From an uncultured Candidatus Pelagibacter sp. (GTDB lineage Bacteria; Pseudomonadota; Alphaproteobacteria; Pelagibacterales; Pelagibacteraceae): DNA of 27,860 nt. The DNA is taken from contig CAJQSW010000007.1 in assembly GCA_905616455.1 (NCBI GenBank), forward strand, positions 1-27,860, in the 5' to 3' direction. The notes under the pieces are model-generated. The model made no database searches. It worked only from the letters and a program-made list of their open reading frames with translations, and was not told the origin of the DNA. The position numbers were made by a program, and so were the translations under genes. Numbering within the stretch: position 1 is the stretch's first letter; the number at the start of each line of letters is the position of its first letter. This document shows positions 1 to 9,577 of the stretch, piece by piece.

Positions 1-1781
1 CCAATAAATGCTTCCTGAGGTATTTCAACTTTTCCAAACTGCTTGCCTCTAGCTTTTCCTTTCTTCTGTTTGTCTAATAATTTTCTTTTTCTATCTCTAG
101 CGCCACCACCATGAATTTTTGTTAAAACATCTTTTTTAAAACCCTTAATTGTCTCTCGTGCTATGATTTTTCCACCTATAGCAGCCTGAACAGGTATCAT
201 GAAGTTGTGTCTAGGAATTAAATCTCTTAATTTTTCACAAACTTCTCTTCCAACTGTTTGTGCAAAATCTTTATGTACCATCATTGATAGGGCATCTACT
301 GGTTCAGCATTTACAAGTATTCCAAGTTTTACCAGGTCCCCCTCTCTATGCCCAATAATTTCATAATCAAAACTAGCATAGCCACTCGTCATTGACTTTA
401 GTCTATCATTAAAATCAAATACGACCTCATTTAAAGGTATTTCATAATTTAAAACTGCTCTATTTCCAGAGTAACTCAGGTCAGTTTGTACTCCCCTTTT
501 ATCCTGACAAACTTTTATGATCGCTCCTAAGTATTGATCTGGAGTAATAATTGTTGCTTTGATCCATGGTTCTTCAATATATTTAATAAAAGTAGGCTCT
601 GGTAAACTTGAAGGATTTTGTAATTCTATAACCTCACCTTTATTCATGTGAATTTTATAGACAACACCAGGTGTTGTCGTTAGCAAATTTATATCAAATT
701 CTCTCTCTAATCTTTCTGTTATAATTTCTAAATGTAGTAAGCCTAAAAACCCACATCTAAATCCTAATCCTAAAGCAGAAGATGATTCTGCTTCGTATGA
801 AAAGCTAGCATCATTTAATTGAAGTTTACCTAGGCCATCTTTTAATTTTTGATATTCAGAACTATCTACAGGAAACAATCCACAGAATACAACTGGTTTG
901 CTTGGCTTAAACCCTGGGAGCGCTTCTTGAAGTGGTTTACTTGCATCACAAATAGTGTCCCCAACTTTTGTTTCTGATAAAATTTTTATTCCTGTTGTTA
1001 TAAAACCAATTTCTCCAGAATTTAATTCATTAACATCAGTTGCTTTAGGTGTAAATACTCCAACTTTTTCAATAATATATTCCTGCTTTGTGGACATCAT
1101 TTTTATCTTCATGTTTTTAATAATTTTTCCATCAATAACTCTAACTAAAATAACTACACCTAGATAAGTGTCATACCAACTATCAACTAATAAACATTTT
1201 AAATCAGAATCTTTTTCTCCTTCTGGAGCTGGTAGTGATACAATAATTTGTTCTAAAATATCCTCTATACCTTCACCTGTTTTTCCTGAGCAAGGTATGG
1301 CATTTTCAGTGTCAATACCTATAACATCCTCTATTTCTTGTTTTGTTTTTTCTAAATCTGATGCCGGTAAGTCAACTTTATTTAAAACAGGGACTATCTC
1401 ATGCTTGGTATCTAAAGCTTGGTAAACATTTGCCAATGTTTGTGCCTCTACTCCTTGAGTACTATCAACAATTAAAATAGATCCTTCACATGCATATAGA
1501 GACCTACTAACTTCATAACTAAAATCTACGTGTCCTGGAGTATCAATAATGTTTAGAATGTACTCTTTGCCATCTTTTGCTTTATAATTAAGTTTAACAG
1601 TCTGGGCTTTAATGGTAATCCCTCTTTCTCTTTCAATATCCATCGAGTCTAAAACTTGTGCCTTCATCTCTCTTTCTGTAAGGCCACCACATGTGTGAAT
1701 TATTCTATCTGCTATAGTTGATTTGCCATGATCTATATGAGCAATAATTGCAAAGTTTCTAATATGATCAATTTTTGTCAT
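1..1781 (-). CDS. lepA: Elongation factor 4 (LepA), 3' end cut by window edge
   Basis: This is the ribosome-associated GTPase EF4/LepA, which back-translocates or remodels stalled ribosomes. Translating down from the ATG at 1781 gives 593 complete residues without a stop. The G1 loop AHIDHGKST is near residue 13, followed by a switch-[10 protein letters not shown], the G4 motif NKVD and an SGKTGEG G5 region. The LepA-specific C-terminal domain contains [26 protein letters not shown] basic sequence (quoted in part), and the last visible residues are PQEAFIG. The E. coli protein is 599 residues and ends about ten residues after the equivalent point, so only the extreme C-terminus is missing. 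The start follows the pheT stop by 2 bp, making this the last visible gene of the thrS-infC-rpmI-rplT-pheST operon. Family identity is very secure. Confidence 0.96.
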   Translation of the reverse strand, partial: MTKIDHIRNFAIIAHIDHGKSTIADRIIHTCGGLTEREMKAQVLDSMDIERERGITIKAQTVKLNYKAKDGKEYILNIIDTPGHVDFSYEVSRSLYACEGSILIVDSTQGVEAQTLANVYQALDTKHEIVPVLNKVDLPASDLEKTKQEIEDVIGIDTENAIPCSGKTGEGIEDILEQIIVSLPAPEGEKDSDLKCLLVDSWYDTYLGVVILVRVIDGKIIKNMKIKMMSTKQEYIIEKVGVFTPKATDVNELNSGEIGFITTGIKILSETKVGDTICDASKPLQEALPGFKPSKPVVFCGLFPVDSSEYQKLKDGLGKLQLNDASFSYEAESSSALGLGFRCGFLGLLHLEIITERLEREFDINLLTTTPGVVYKIHMNKGEVIELQNPSSLPEPTFIKYIEEPWIKATIITPDQYLGAIIKVCQDKRGVQTDLSYSGNRAVLNYEIPLNEVVFDFNDRLKSMTSGYASFDYEIIGHREGDLVKLGILVNAEPVDALSMMVHKDFAQTVGREVCEKLRDLIPRHNFMIPVQAAIGGKIIARETIKGFKKDVLTKIHGGGARDRKRKLLDKQKKGKARGKQFGKVEIPQEAFI

Positions 1782-1783
1782 GA

Positions 1784-4192
1784 TTATGATCTAATCTTTG
1801 CATCAGTTTGTGATTCAACAGCTAAAATAATAAGTTGATTAATTTTATTCAAATCATCTTCAGTTAGTGTTTTCTCTAAAGATTGAATAGTTACATTTAA
1901 GGCAATTGATTTTTTACCTTCAGGTATATTTGCTCCTTCATAAACATCAAATACTTTGACAGATCTTATTAATACTTTGTCTACACTGGAAATAATCTCG
2001 ATTAATTCTTGAGCCTTAAAATTTTTATCTAAAACAAAAGCAAAATCTCTTTCTGATTTCTGAAAATCTGAATATTTGTATTGCGTTTTTTGATCTTTTA
2101 ATGATTTTTTTGGTTGTTTTAAATTATCTAAAAATATTTCAAATCCTACTAATGCTTCAACTTTAATGTCTAATTTTTTTAATATACTTGGATGAATATC
2201 ACCAAAAAAAGCTACTACTTTTTCCTTACCCTTGTTTAGAAATATTCTTCCTGATTTTCCTGGATGATAATAGCTTGGTGTTTTATCATCAATGTAGAGT
2301 TTGTCTTTATTGTAGCCTGCCTCAGCTAAACTTTTAATGACATCACTTTTAACATCAAATACATCAACTAGTCTTTCTTTTTCCAACCAACTTTGTCTAG
2401 CTAATTTTCCTGATCTTAACCCACTTACTACTGTCTGTTGCTCTCCTGGTTGTGATCCTAAAAAAGTTGGACCTATTTCAAATACTGATAAATCTTTAAA
2501 TCCCCTTCCTAAGTTCTTATTCAAATGAATAATTAAATTAGAAAAGATTGAACTTCTCAATACATCCAAATCAGAACTTATGGGATTAATTATTTTAATT
2601 TCTTTATTGTCTTCAATAAATAATTGATTAATTTTACTATCTGTAAAAGACCATGTAATAGCTTCAAGATAACCCTTGGAGGCTATCGATCTTTGTAAAA
2701 AATGAAATAACTTTTGTTTTAAATTTAATGTTGGTTTTTTTCTAACTTTTTCAGGTTCAATCATTTTAATTTGATCATAACCTTTAATTCTTACAAGTTC
2801 TTCCACCACATCAACTTCTTGGAAAATGTCAGGTCTCCAAGATGGTATAATGACATCCAGTAGCTCTTTATCCTCTTTTGTTTCAAATCCTAAGTTATTT
2901 AGGATTGTGATCATTTCTTTTTTATCAATATTAAACCCAGTAATTTTTTCAAATAAAGAAGGATTAAATTTTAATGATTTTTTTTTAACATCCCCAATTC
3001 TTTTAATATCAAATTCACTAACTACACCACCACATATTTCTTGTATTAAGGTAGCAGCTCTTTCAAGTCCCTGCTCAATTGATAATGGGTCAATACCTCT
3101 TTCAAATCTAAATTTTGCATCAGTATCTATATTTAGTTTTTTGGAAGATTTTCTAATAGACCGTGGATTAAAATAAGCAGACTCAATTAACACATTTTTT
3201 GTATCTAATGCAGTTCCAGTTCTTGTGCCCCCTATTATACCACCAAGACCCAATACACCTGATGCATCTGATATGACACACATCGCATCATCTAGTTTAT
3301 ATTTTTTATTGTCTAATGCCTCAAATGTTTCATCTTTTTTAGAATTTCTTACAACTATTCCTTTATCAATTTTATCAACATCGTATGCGTGAAGTGGTCT
3401 ATTTAGATCAAACATTACATAATTTGTAATATCCACTATTGCTGAAATAGGTTTTTGACCTAGAGAAATTATTTTTTCTTTTAACCATTCTGGGCTTTCT
3501 ATATTTTTTATACCTGTAATTAAGCAACTACCAAACGATGTACATGCCTGATCTTTTTCATCTTCAATTCTTATACTAATAGTTTGTTTATTTTTTTTAT
3601 CTAATTTTTTTACTTTTTCATTTTTTAATGTTCCCGCACCTGCTGCTGCTAGATCTCTTGCTATTCCCCTTACTCCTAAACAATCCGCTCTATTTGGTGT
3701 AATCGAAATATCAATTACATTTACACTTTTTTTTAAAAAATAATTTTCACCTATCTTTTTATTATACTTTTCTCTTGAAAGTTCTGTAATACCATCACTT
3801 TCATTTGATAGATTTAGTTCAGACTCGGAACAGAGCATTCCATATGAAGTGACACCTCTTATTTTGCTTACCACTAGTTTCATTTGGTTTTTTGGTACTA
3901 CAGCACCAGGAGGAGCATAAATTGTCAACAATCCTTCTTTTGCATTTGGTGCACCACAAACAACTTTAACAGGGTCACCTTTTCCAATGTCTACATCACA
4001 AACTCTAAGTCTGTCTGCATCAGGGTGTTTTTCTGCTTTTAAAATTTTAGCAATTATAAAATCATCTAACTCTCCAGATTGACTCTCAACGCCTTCTACT
4101 TCCAGTCCAACATCTGTAAGTTTATCAATAATTTGATTTTCATTAAGCTTAGTATCTAGATGTTCTTTTAACCAATTCGTTGTGATTTTCAT
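1784..4192 (-). CDS. pheT: Phenylalanine-tRNA ligase beta subunit
   Basis: PheT is the beta subunit of the cytoplasmic alpha2-beta2 phenylalanyl-tRNA synthetase. It recognises tRNA-Phe and edits mischarged Tyr-tRNA. The 802 residues are the usual bacterial full length. Domains read in order: an N-terminal B1 segment, an EMAP/OB-type tRNA-binding domain at about 40-150 ([10 protein letters not shown]), B3/B4 editing core at about 210-390 ([19 protein letters not shown]), B5 at about 400-475, a catalytic-like core ([19 protein letters not shown]), and the C-terminal FDX-ACB anticodon-binding domain from about 705 ([13 protein letters not shown]). The ATG at 4192 overlaps the pheS TGA as ATGA, implying translational coupling and fixing the start. 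lepA follows 2 bp after the stop. Confidence 0.98.
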   Translation of the reverse strand: MKITTNWLKEHLDTKLNENQIIDKLTDVGLEVEGVESQSGELDDFIIAKILKAEKHPDADRLRVCDVDIGKGDPVKVVCGAPNAKEGLLTIYAPPGAVVPKNQMKLVVSKIRGVTSYGMLCSESELNLSNESDGITELSREKYNKKIGENYFLKKSVNVIDISITPNRADCLGVRGIARDLAAAGAGTLKNEKVKKLDKKNKQTISIRIEDEKDQACTSFGSCLITGIKNIESPEWLKEKIISLGQKPISAIVDITNYVMFDLNRPLHAYDVDKIDKGIVVRNSKKDETFEALDNKKYKLDDAMCVISDASGVLGLGGIIGGTRTGTALDTKNVLIESAYFNPRSIRKSSKKLNIDTDAKFRFERGIDPLSIEQGLERAATLIQEICGGVVSEFDIKRIGDVKKKSLKFNPSLFEKITGFNIDKKEMITILNNLGFETKEDKELLDVIIPSWRPDIFQEVDVVEELVRIKGYDQIKMIEPEKVRKKPTLNLKQKLFHFLQRSIASKGYLEAITWSFTDSKINQLFIEDNKEIKIINPISSDLDVLRSSIFSNLIIHLNKNLGRGFKDLSVFEIGPTFLGSQPGEQQTVVSGLRSGKLARQSWLEKERLVDVFDVKSDVIKSLAEAGYNKDKLYIDDKTPSYYHPGKSGRIFLNKGKEKVVAFFGDIHPSILKKLDIKVEALVGFEIFLDNLKQPKKSLKDQKTQYKYSDFQKSERDFAFVLDKNFKAQELIEIISSVDKVLIRSVKVFDVYEGANIPEGKKSIALNVTIQSLEKTLTEDDLNKINQLIILAVESQTDAKIRS

Positions 4193-5256
4193 CTACTTAG
4201 ACCTCTATAATTTGTCGGCACATCTATTGGATCAAAACCAAAATGATTTAACCATCTATAATCACAATCAAAAAATGCTCTTAAATCATTTATGCCATAT
4301 TTAAGCATTGCCAATCTGTCTATTCCTATACCAAATGCATATCCTTGGAATTCATCTGGGTTGACTTTTACGTTTTTTAATACATTTGGATGAACCATTC
4401 CACAGCCTAAAACTTCAAGCCACTTATCTCCTTCACCAATTATTATTTTTCCATCTTTAATTTCATAACCAATATCAACCTCAGCCGACGGTTCAGTAAA
4501 TGGGAAATGACTTGGTCTAAACCTCATTTTAATTTTATTAACTTCAAAAAACTCTTTAATAAAATAATTTAAACAGCCCTTTAAATGACCCATACTTATA
4601 TTTTTATCAATATGTAATCCTTCAACTTGATGAAACATAGGTGTATGAGTTTGATCACTATCTGATCGGTATGTTCTACCTGGTGCAATTATTTTAAAAG
4701 GGGGCTTATCATTAAGCATAGTTCTAATTTGAACTGGAGAAGTATGTGTTCTTAATAATAGTTCTTTTTTTTCATCAAGATAAAATGTGTCATGCATATC
4801 TCTTGCAGGATGATTGTCTGGTGTATTTAATGCCGTAAAATTATTATATTCATTTTCAATATCAGGACCTTCTTCAACACTAAATCCAATTTCTGAAAAA
4901 ATTGAAGAAATTTCATCTATAACTTGCGATACTGGGTGAATCTTTCCTTGAACAAAAGGTCTCTCAGGTAGAGTTATGTCTATTTTTTCTTTTTTTAATT
5001 TTTCATTAATTTCTTTGATTTCAATATTATCTATTTTTGTAGTAATTAAATTTTGAAGTTCATCTTTTACTGAATTTAAATCTGCTGCAAAAATTTTTCT
5101 CTTCTCTTCCGCTACCTTTCCAAGTTCTTTGAATTGTGAACTAATCAATCCATTTTTGCCAAATAAATCAGTTTTAATTTGATTGACTTGATTCAAGTCT
5201 AAATTTTTTTTTAACTTTAAAAGAAATTCATCTTTTATTTTTTTAATATCAGACAT
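4189..5256 (-). CDS. pheS: Phenylalanine-tRNA ligase alpha subunit
   Basis: PheS is the catalytic alpha subunit of phenylalanyl-tRNA synthetase, which makes Phe-AMP and charges tRNA-Phe together with PheT. At 355 residues it is full length. An N-terminal coiled-coil (about 1-90, rich in K/E/L) that binds tRNA precedes the class II core. Core signatures are [28 protein letters not shown], the motif-2 region [30 protein letters not shown] and the motif-3 region [15 protein letters not shown] [15 protein letters not shown]. The start ATG at 5256 lies 43 bp after the rplT stop. That spacer carries overlapping inverted repeats (separate entry). The gene ends in an ATGA overlap with pheT. Confidence 0.98.
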   Translation of the reverse strand: MSDIKKIKDEFLLKLKKNLDLNQVNQIKTDLFGKNGLISSQFKELGKVAEEKRKIFAADLNSVKDELQNLITTKIDNIEIKEINEKLKKEKIDITLPERPFVQGKIHPVSQVIDEISSIFSEIGFSVEEGPDIENEYNNFTALNTPDNHPARDMHDTFYLDEKKELLLRTHTSPVQIRTMLNDKPPFKIIAPGRTYRSDSDQTHTPMFHQVEGLHIDKNISMGHLKGCLNYFIKEFFEVNKIKMRFRPSHFPFTEPSAEVDIGYEIKDGKIIIGEGDKWLEVLGCGMVHPNVLKNVKVNPDEFQGYAFGIGIDRLAMLKYGINDLRAFFDCDYRWLNHFGFDPIDVPTNYRGLSR

Positions 5257-5268
5257 ACTGAGAGATTA

Positions 5269-5299
5269 TTTCTTCACCGAAGAAAAACAATAGTGAAGA
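5269..5299 (-). promoter_or_regulatory. Overlapping alternative hairpins in the rplT-pheS spacer
   Basis: Two inverted repeats share an arm in the short spacer between the rplT stop and the pheS start. The first pairs TCTTCAC (5299-5293 on the transcript strand) with GTGAAGA (5277-5271). The second is a perfect 7-bp stem with a 3-nt loop, TTTCTTC (5285-5279), loop GGT, GAAGAAA (5275-5269). Because both use the GTGAAGA segment, only one stem can form at a time. No run of T follows, so this is not a classic intrinsic terminator. It ends 12 bases before the pheS start and could affect ribosome access. The repeats are seen directly; a regulatory role is inferred. Confidence 0.4.
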
Positions 5300-5656
5300 T
5301 TAATTTAGTGCTGATTGAGCTTTTTGAACGATCGTTTTAAAGGCTTCTGGGCTATCGTAAGCTATTTCAGCTAATATTTTTCTATCTAGCTTAATTCCAC
5401 ACTTTGTTAGGCCGTTAATAAATTTTGAGTAAGTTAATCCTTCAGATCTAACACCTGCGTTAATTCTCTGTATCCATAAAGATTTAAACTCTCTTTTTTT
5501 AGTTCTACGATCTCTATAGGCATATTGCATAGCTTTTTCCATAGCTTGCTTTGCAACTCTAATAGTATTTTTTCTCCTGCCCCATTGTCCTTTGACAGCT
5601 TTTAAAACTTTTTTATGTTTAGCGTGACTTGTTACGCCTCTTTTTACTCTTGCCAT
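5300..5656 (-). CDS. rplT: 50S ribosomal protein L20
   Basis: L20 binds 23S rRNA early in 50S assembly and, in some bacteria, represses its own operon. The 118-residue basic protein begins [16 protein letters not shown] and has the family's [17 protein letters not shown] and YAYRDRR segments. The C-terminal globular half ([19 protein letters not shown]) is also typical. The ATG at 5656 follows the rpmI stop by 1 bp. A good Shine-Dalgarno-like GAGG lies in the last codons of rpmI (transcript strand AAGAGGATAAA before ATG), so rplT is probably translated by coupling with rpmI. Length and sequence are normal for the family. Confidence 0.98.
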   Translation of the reverse strand: MARVKRGVTSHAKHKKVLKAVKGQWGRRKNTIRVAKQAMEKAMQYAYRDRRTKKREFKSLWIQRINAGVRSEGLTYSKFINGLTKCGIKLDRKILAEIAYDSPEAFKTIVQKAQSALN

Positions 5657-5657
5657 T

Positions 5658-5864
5658 TTATCCTCTTAAACTGTAAGGCATATATGATTTAACTATTTTG
5701 CCATCTTGTTTTGACATAGCAGTCGTGCCTCTTAATTTTCTGATTTGTGAATTTGTTCTTTTAATCATGCCATGTCTCTTGCCAGCTTGGGCCATCATTA
5801 CTTTACCTGTGGCTGAGATTTTAAATCTTTTTTTTGCTGAACTTTTAGTTTTTAATTTTGGCAT
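5658..5864 (-). CDS. rpmI: 50S ribosomal protein L35
   Basis: L35 is a small basic protein of the large ribosomal subunit. The 68-residue product starts [20 protein letters not shown], the family's diagnostic N-terminus, followed by [18 protein letters not shown]. It lies between infC (53 bp upstream) and rplT (1 bp downstream), the standard infC-rpmI-rplT order. I see no strong Shine-Dalgarno sequence before its ATG, so expression may depend on infC translation or on structure in the 53-bp spacer. I could not identify a convincing L20-binding pseudoknot there by eye. Confidence 0.98.
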   Translation of the reverse strand: MPKLKTKSSAKKRFKISATGKVMMAQAGKRHGMIKRTNSQIRKLRGTTAMSKQDGKIVKSYMPYSLRG

Positions 5865-5917
5865 AATTCTGGGGACTTATACAAATATTGGAATAGATTT
5901 ACAACCTCTATTAAGCC

Positions 5918-6463
5918 CTATAAAGGCTGAATAACCATGATCATTTGCTTGCCATCAAATTTTGGGTGTAATTCTACTTTACCAATATCTTGCATATCAG
6001 CTTTTATTTTATCCATCAATTCTCTACCTAAGTGAGAGTGTTGTAATTCTCTACCTTTAAACCTTATAGTAAATTTTACTTTATCACCTTTTCCAATAAA
6101 TTTTTTTGCATTTTTAACTTTAAAGTCATAATCATGAGTCTCTGTAACTGGCCTCATTTTGATTTCTTTTAATAAAACTATTTTTTGTTTCTTTTTTGCT
6201 ACATTTGCTTTTTTTTGAGCATCGTACTTAAATTTACCCATATCAATAATTTTACATACAGGTGGTTTTGCATTTGGTGATATTTCAATTAAATCTAAAC
6301 CTTGTTCTTTAGCCATTGATATGGCCTCATTAGTATTTAGTATTCCTATGTTAACACCATCACTTCCAATAACTTGAACCTCTGGTGCGGTAATCCTATT
6401 ATTTGACTTAGGCCCTCTATCTTTGGTTCTTCTTTGAAAGTAATTTTGTTTAAAATCTGCCAC
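5918..6463 (-). CDS. infC: Translation initiation factor IF-3 (GTG start)
   Basis: IF-3 binds the 30S subunit, blocks premature 50S joining and monitors start-codon and initiator-tRNA pairing. The 181-residue protein has a short basic N-terminal extension, then the N-domain (NNRITAPEVQVIG, GLDLIEISPNAKPPVCKI) and the C-domain (KEIKMRPVTETHDYDFK, VKFTIRFKGRELQH). The most upstream possible start is GTG at 6463. It directly abuts the thrS TAA in the same frame, so no longer start exists, and no ATG lies before the conserved N-domain. IF-3 genes often use rare start codons tied to autoregulation (AUU in E. coli); here it would be GUG. No Shine-Dalgarno sequence is evident, consistent with termination-reinitiation from thrS. 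The stop is TAG. Confidence 0.95.
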   Translation of the reverse strand: MADFKQNYFQRRTKDRGPKSNNRITAPEVQVIGSDGVNIGILNTNEAISMAKEQGLDLIEISPNAKPPVCKIIDMGKFKYDAQKKANVAKKKQKIVLLKEIKMRPVTETHDYDFKVKNAKKFIGKGDKVKFTIRFKGRELQHSHLGRELMDKIKADMQDIGKVELHPKFDGKQMIMVIQPL

Positions 6464-8380
6464 TTAGTTTGATGATGCTTTGTTTAAAGCTGAGAATTTT
6501 TTTAAGAATAATTTTAATTCCATATTTTCTTGTTTGTTAGTATCTAGTCTTCTAATCGTTACTGAGTTACTGTCAACTTCTTTTTTACCACAAATCAACA
6601 AAAGTGGTATCTTTAATAAAGAATGTTCTCTGATTTTATAATTCAAATTATGATTTTTTAAGTCTACTTCAGAACTCATACCAGCATCATTGATTTTTTC
6701 ATTAACTTCTTTTGCGTATGCATCAAACTCTTCTGAAATAGGAATCACAACTACTTGTAATGGAGCAATCCAAAATGGAAATTTTCCCGCATAGTTTTCT
6801 ATGAGTATCCCTATAAATCTTTCTAAAGAGCCAAACAATGCTCTATGAAGCATTACTGGAACTTTTTTAGTTCCATCATTGCTGATGAAGGATGCATCTA
6901 ATCTTCCTGGTAAATTTAAATCTACTTGTAAAGTTCCACATTGCCAATCTCTGCCAATAGCATCTCTTAAAACAAACTCAATCTTTGGACCATAAAAGGC
7001 TCCTTCACCTTTATTAACTGTGTATTCAAGTTTTGATGCTTTAACAGCATCTAATAAAGCTTTTTCTGCCTTATCCCAAACACCATCATCACCAACTCTT
7101 AGATCTGGCCTGTCTGAATATTTTAATATTACATTTTCAAAACCAAGTTCTTTATAAATATCTAAAATTAGATTTGTAACAATTAAACACTCTTCTGTAA
7201 TTTGATCCTCTGTACAAAAAATATGAGCATCATCTTGAGTAAAAGCTCTAACTCTTAATAATCCATGTAGAGCACCCGATGGCTCATATCTATGTACTTT
7301 TCCAAATTCTGAAATTCTTAATGGAAGATCTCGATAACTTTTTAAACCTTGGTTAAATACCTGAACATGACCTGGACAATTCATTGGTTTAATTGCAAAT
7401 ACTTTTTCATCAGGCGTTTGAGAGGTATACATATGCTCACCATATTTTTCCCAGTGACCAGACCTCTCCCACAAAGCTCTATCTAAAATTTCAGGAGTAT
7501 TTACTTCTTTATAACCCGCCTTATCTTGTCTACCCCTCATATAGGCTACTAACTTTTGGAACAATTTCCAACCTTTTTCATGCCAAAAAACTGATCCTGG
7601 ACTTTCTTCTCTAAAATGAAATAAGTTCATTTCTTTTCCAAGTTTTCTATGATCCCTTTTTTCTGCTTCTTCTATTCTTTTTAAATATTTATCTAAATCT
7701 TTTTGGGAAGCCCAACTTGTTCCGTAAATTCTTTGCAACATTTCATTGTTAGAGTCGCCTCTCCAATAAGCTCCTGATACCTTTGTTAATTTAAAATATT
7801 TACCAATTTTTCCTGTTGAAGATAGGTGTGGTCCTTTACATAAGTCATGCCAATCTCCATGAAAATATATAGAAACATCTTCTCCATGAGGTATGCTTTC
7901 AATAATTTCAGCTTTGTATATTTCACCCTTTTCTTTAAAGTGGGATATTGCCCTATCTCTATTCCAAACTTCTCTTGTAGTCGGAACATCTCTATCAACA
8001 ATTTCTTTCATTTTATTTTCAATTTTATTTAAGTCTTCTTCTGTGAAAGGCTCTTTTCTTGAAAAATCATAATAAAATCCATTTTCTATAATTGGACCAA
8101 TAGTTACTTGAGTTCCTGGAAAAAGTTCTTGTACAGCCATAGCTGTTATGTGTGCAGTGTCATGACGAATAGTTTCCAGGCCTTCTTTATCCTTAGAGGT
8201 AAAAATTTTAATAGAACAATCCTTATCTATGACATAACTTAAGTCTTTGAGTTCTTCATTAACACTAATAACTGTAGCTTCTTTTGATAAAGATTTACTA
8301 ATTTTTTCTGCAACCTCTATCCCTGTTACTTTATTTGGAAATTTAATACTGTTTCCATCTGGTAATGTAATTAATGGCAT
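6464..8380 (-). CDS. thrS: Threonine-tRNA ligase
   Basis: ThrS charges tRNA-Thr and hydrolyses mischarged Ser-tRNA. The 638-residue protein is full length with four parts. These are the TGS domain (about 1-62), the editing domain with H73, H77, C181 and H185 in the expected HDTAH and HDLCKGPH contexts, the class II core (about 250-530), and a C-terminal anticodon-binding domain. The three zinc ligands of the core are visible as C335 (MNCPGH), H386 (DDAHIF) and H512 (LHRALFGS). The ATG at 8380 immediately follows the TAA of the upstream glycosyltransferase, and its own TAA immediately precedes the infC GTG, both in the same reading frame. No T-box-like leader is possible at such junctions, so regulation must come from upstream or from structure within coding RNA. 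Confidence 0.98.
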   Translation of the reverse strand: MPLITLPDGNSIKFPNKVTGIEVAEKISKSLSKEATVISVNEELKDLSYVIDKDCSIKIFTSKDKEGLETIRHDTAHITAMAVQELFPGTQVTIGPIIENGFYYDFSRKEPFTEEDLNKIENKMKEIVDRDVPTTREVWNRDRAISHFKEKGEIYKAEIIESIPHGEDVSIYFHGDWHDLCKGPHLSSTGKIGKYFKLTKVSGAYWRGDSNNEMLQRIYGTSWASQKDLDKYLKRIEEAEKRDHRKLGKEMNLFHFREESPGSVFWHEKGWKLFQKLVAYMRGRQDKAGYKEVNTPEILDRALWERSGHWEKYGEHMYTSQTPDEKVFAIKPMNCPGHVQVFNQGLKSYRDLPLRISEFGKVHRYEPSGALHGLLRVRAFTQDDAHIFCTEDQITEECLIVTNLILDIYKELGFENVILKYSDRPDLRVGDDGVWDKAEKALLDAVKASKLEYTVNKGEGAFYGPKIEFVLRDAIGRDWQCGTLQVDLNLPGRLDASFISNDGTKKVPVMLHRALFGSLERFIGILIENYAGKFPFWIAPLQVVVIPISEEFDAYAKEVNEKINDAGMSSEVDLKNHNLNYKIREHSLLKIPLLLICGKKEVDSNSVTIRRLDTNKQENMELKLFLKKFSALNKASSN

Positions 8381-9535
8381 TTAATTTAATAATTTTTTGT
8401 ACTCTGAATATGTAGAAAAACACATTTTTTCAACATTAAATTTCTTAATTATATTTTTTCTACCTTCAATGCCTATTAATTTCAATCTAGATTCATTTAA
8501 ATTTAAAACTTCTATTATTTTTTTACTTAAAGACACAGGATTACTCGACTCAAACAAAAATCCAGACACATTATTTATTATTGTTTCATTTGATCCTCCA
8601 ATATCACTCGCTATTATTGGTTTTTCCATTGATTGTGCCTCAATTGAAACTCTTCCAAATGCTTCTGGTTCTATTGAAGCTGAAACAACTAAACTAGAAA
8701 CCTTGTAAGCTAAAGGCATATTTTGACAATGTTCAACGAATTTTAACTGGGGTATTAATCTATATTGCTCAGCTAATCTTTTTATCTTTTTACTATAAAC
8801 ATCTCTACCTTGATCACTACCCAAAATAACAGCACAAAAAGACTGAGGTCCTAATTGCTTGTTAACAAGGCTTAAGGCTTCAATAAATATCTCTTGACCT
8901 TTCCATCCTGTCAATCGACCAGGCATTAAAATTATTTTTTTATCTCTAGTCATACCCCAGTTTGAAAGAAGCTCATTTTCTTCATCCTCCAATGTTGTTG
9001 ATGGGTCAAAATAATCAACATTAATACCTCTAAAAATTACTAAAAACTTTTTTTTTAAGTCTAAACATCTTGAATAGTTGTTTTTAATGTGTGAAAAAAT
9101 AAAATTCGATCCTGCTATTATTAAATTAGATCTAACCATTACAGAGTTATAAAATTTTTTAATCAAGTTTTTAAAATTATAAGTACCATGAAAAGTTGTA
9201 ACAAATTTTCTTCTTGTAATTTTTGTTGCAACTAAACATGACCATGCTGGAGCTCGGCTTCTTGCATGCACAATAGAGATATTATGAAATAGAATAATAA
9301 AAATTAAAGCTAATGAATTAAAAAGCATCAAAATTGGATTCTTACTATGCACCGGAAGTATAATCAATTTTACTTTTTTTTGATTAACAAATTTTAATAG
9401 TTCTCCTCCACTAGTAACAATATAAGATGAGCAGTCATTTTCTGGAAGATAATGAGCAAGATCATAGCAACCTGTTTCTGCACCACCATACCCAAGCTTT
9501 GGAATTACTTGCAGAACTTTTAATTTTGATGACAT
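8381..9535 (-). CDS. GT4-family glycosyltransferase
   Basis: This is a retaining GT-B fold glycosyltransferase of the GT4 type, probably transferring an NDP-activated sugar to a surface polysaccharide or lipid acceptor at the inner membrane face. The substrate cannot be told. The N-domain has VLQVIPKLGYGGAE (acceptor-side glycine motif at 17-19). The C-domain begins near PGRLTGWKGQE and carries the nucleotide-sugar E-x7-E motif at E291/E299 within EAFGRVSIE. I chose the ATG at 9535 (384 aa); a TTG at 9544 would add three residues. Neither has a good ribosome-binding site. It is the first gene of the thrS-lepA operon, and its TAA touches the thrS ATG. A 42-bp gap separates it from the divergent hydrolase gene, so promoters for both must be compressed there or lie within coding sequence. 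Confidence 0.9.
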   Translation of the reverse strand: MSSKLKVLQVIPKLGYGGAETGCYDLAHYLPENDCSSYIVTSGGELLKFVNQKKVKLIILPVHSKNPILMLFNSLALIFIILFHNISIVHARSRAPAWSCLVATKITRRKFVTTFHGTYNFKNLIKKFYNSVMVRSNLIIAGSNFIFSHIKNNYSRCLDLKKKFLVIFRGINVDYFDPSTTLEDEENELLSNWGMTRDKKIILMPGRLTGWKGQEIFIEALSLVNKQLGPQSFCAVILGSDQGRDVYSKKIKRLAEQYRLIPQLKFVEHCQNMPLAYKVSSLVVSASIEPEAFGRVSIEAQSMEKPIIASDIGGSNETIINNVSGFLFESSNPVSLSKKIIEVLNLNESRLKLIGIEGRKNIIKKFNVEKMCFSTYSEYKKLLN

Positions 9536-9577
9536 TTGATACAACTATATATTAAGAATTAACTTGAATAAACTGAT

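Noticed and set aside
955..1425. Plus-strand open frames at 955-1167 and 1168-1425
   Set aside because: They lie antisense to clearly conserved lepA and have no family features.
5865..5917. L20-binding leader or terminator in the infC-rpmI spacer
   Set aside because: Only a 4-bp stem (AGCC/GGCT) near the infC stop could be found by eye, too weak to call.
7786..8001. Minus-strand 71-residue frame inside thrS
   Set aside because: It is an alternative frame within the conserved editing domain of thrS.
6464..9535. A true glycosyltransferase-ThrS-IF3 polyprotein
   Set aside because: The frames are continuous apart from single TAA codons, but each protein has normal family length and ends, so separate products with reinitiation are more likely than readthrough.
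9536..9544. TTG start for the glycosyltransferase
   Set aside because: An ATG three codons downstream begins just before the first beta strand of the fold, and the TTG has no better ribosome-binding sequence.
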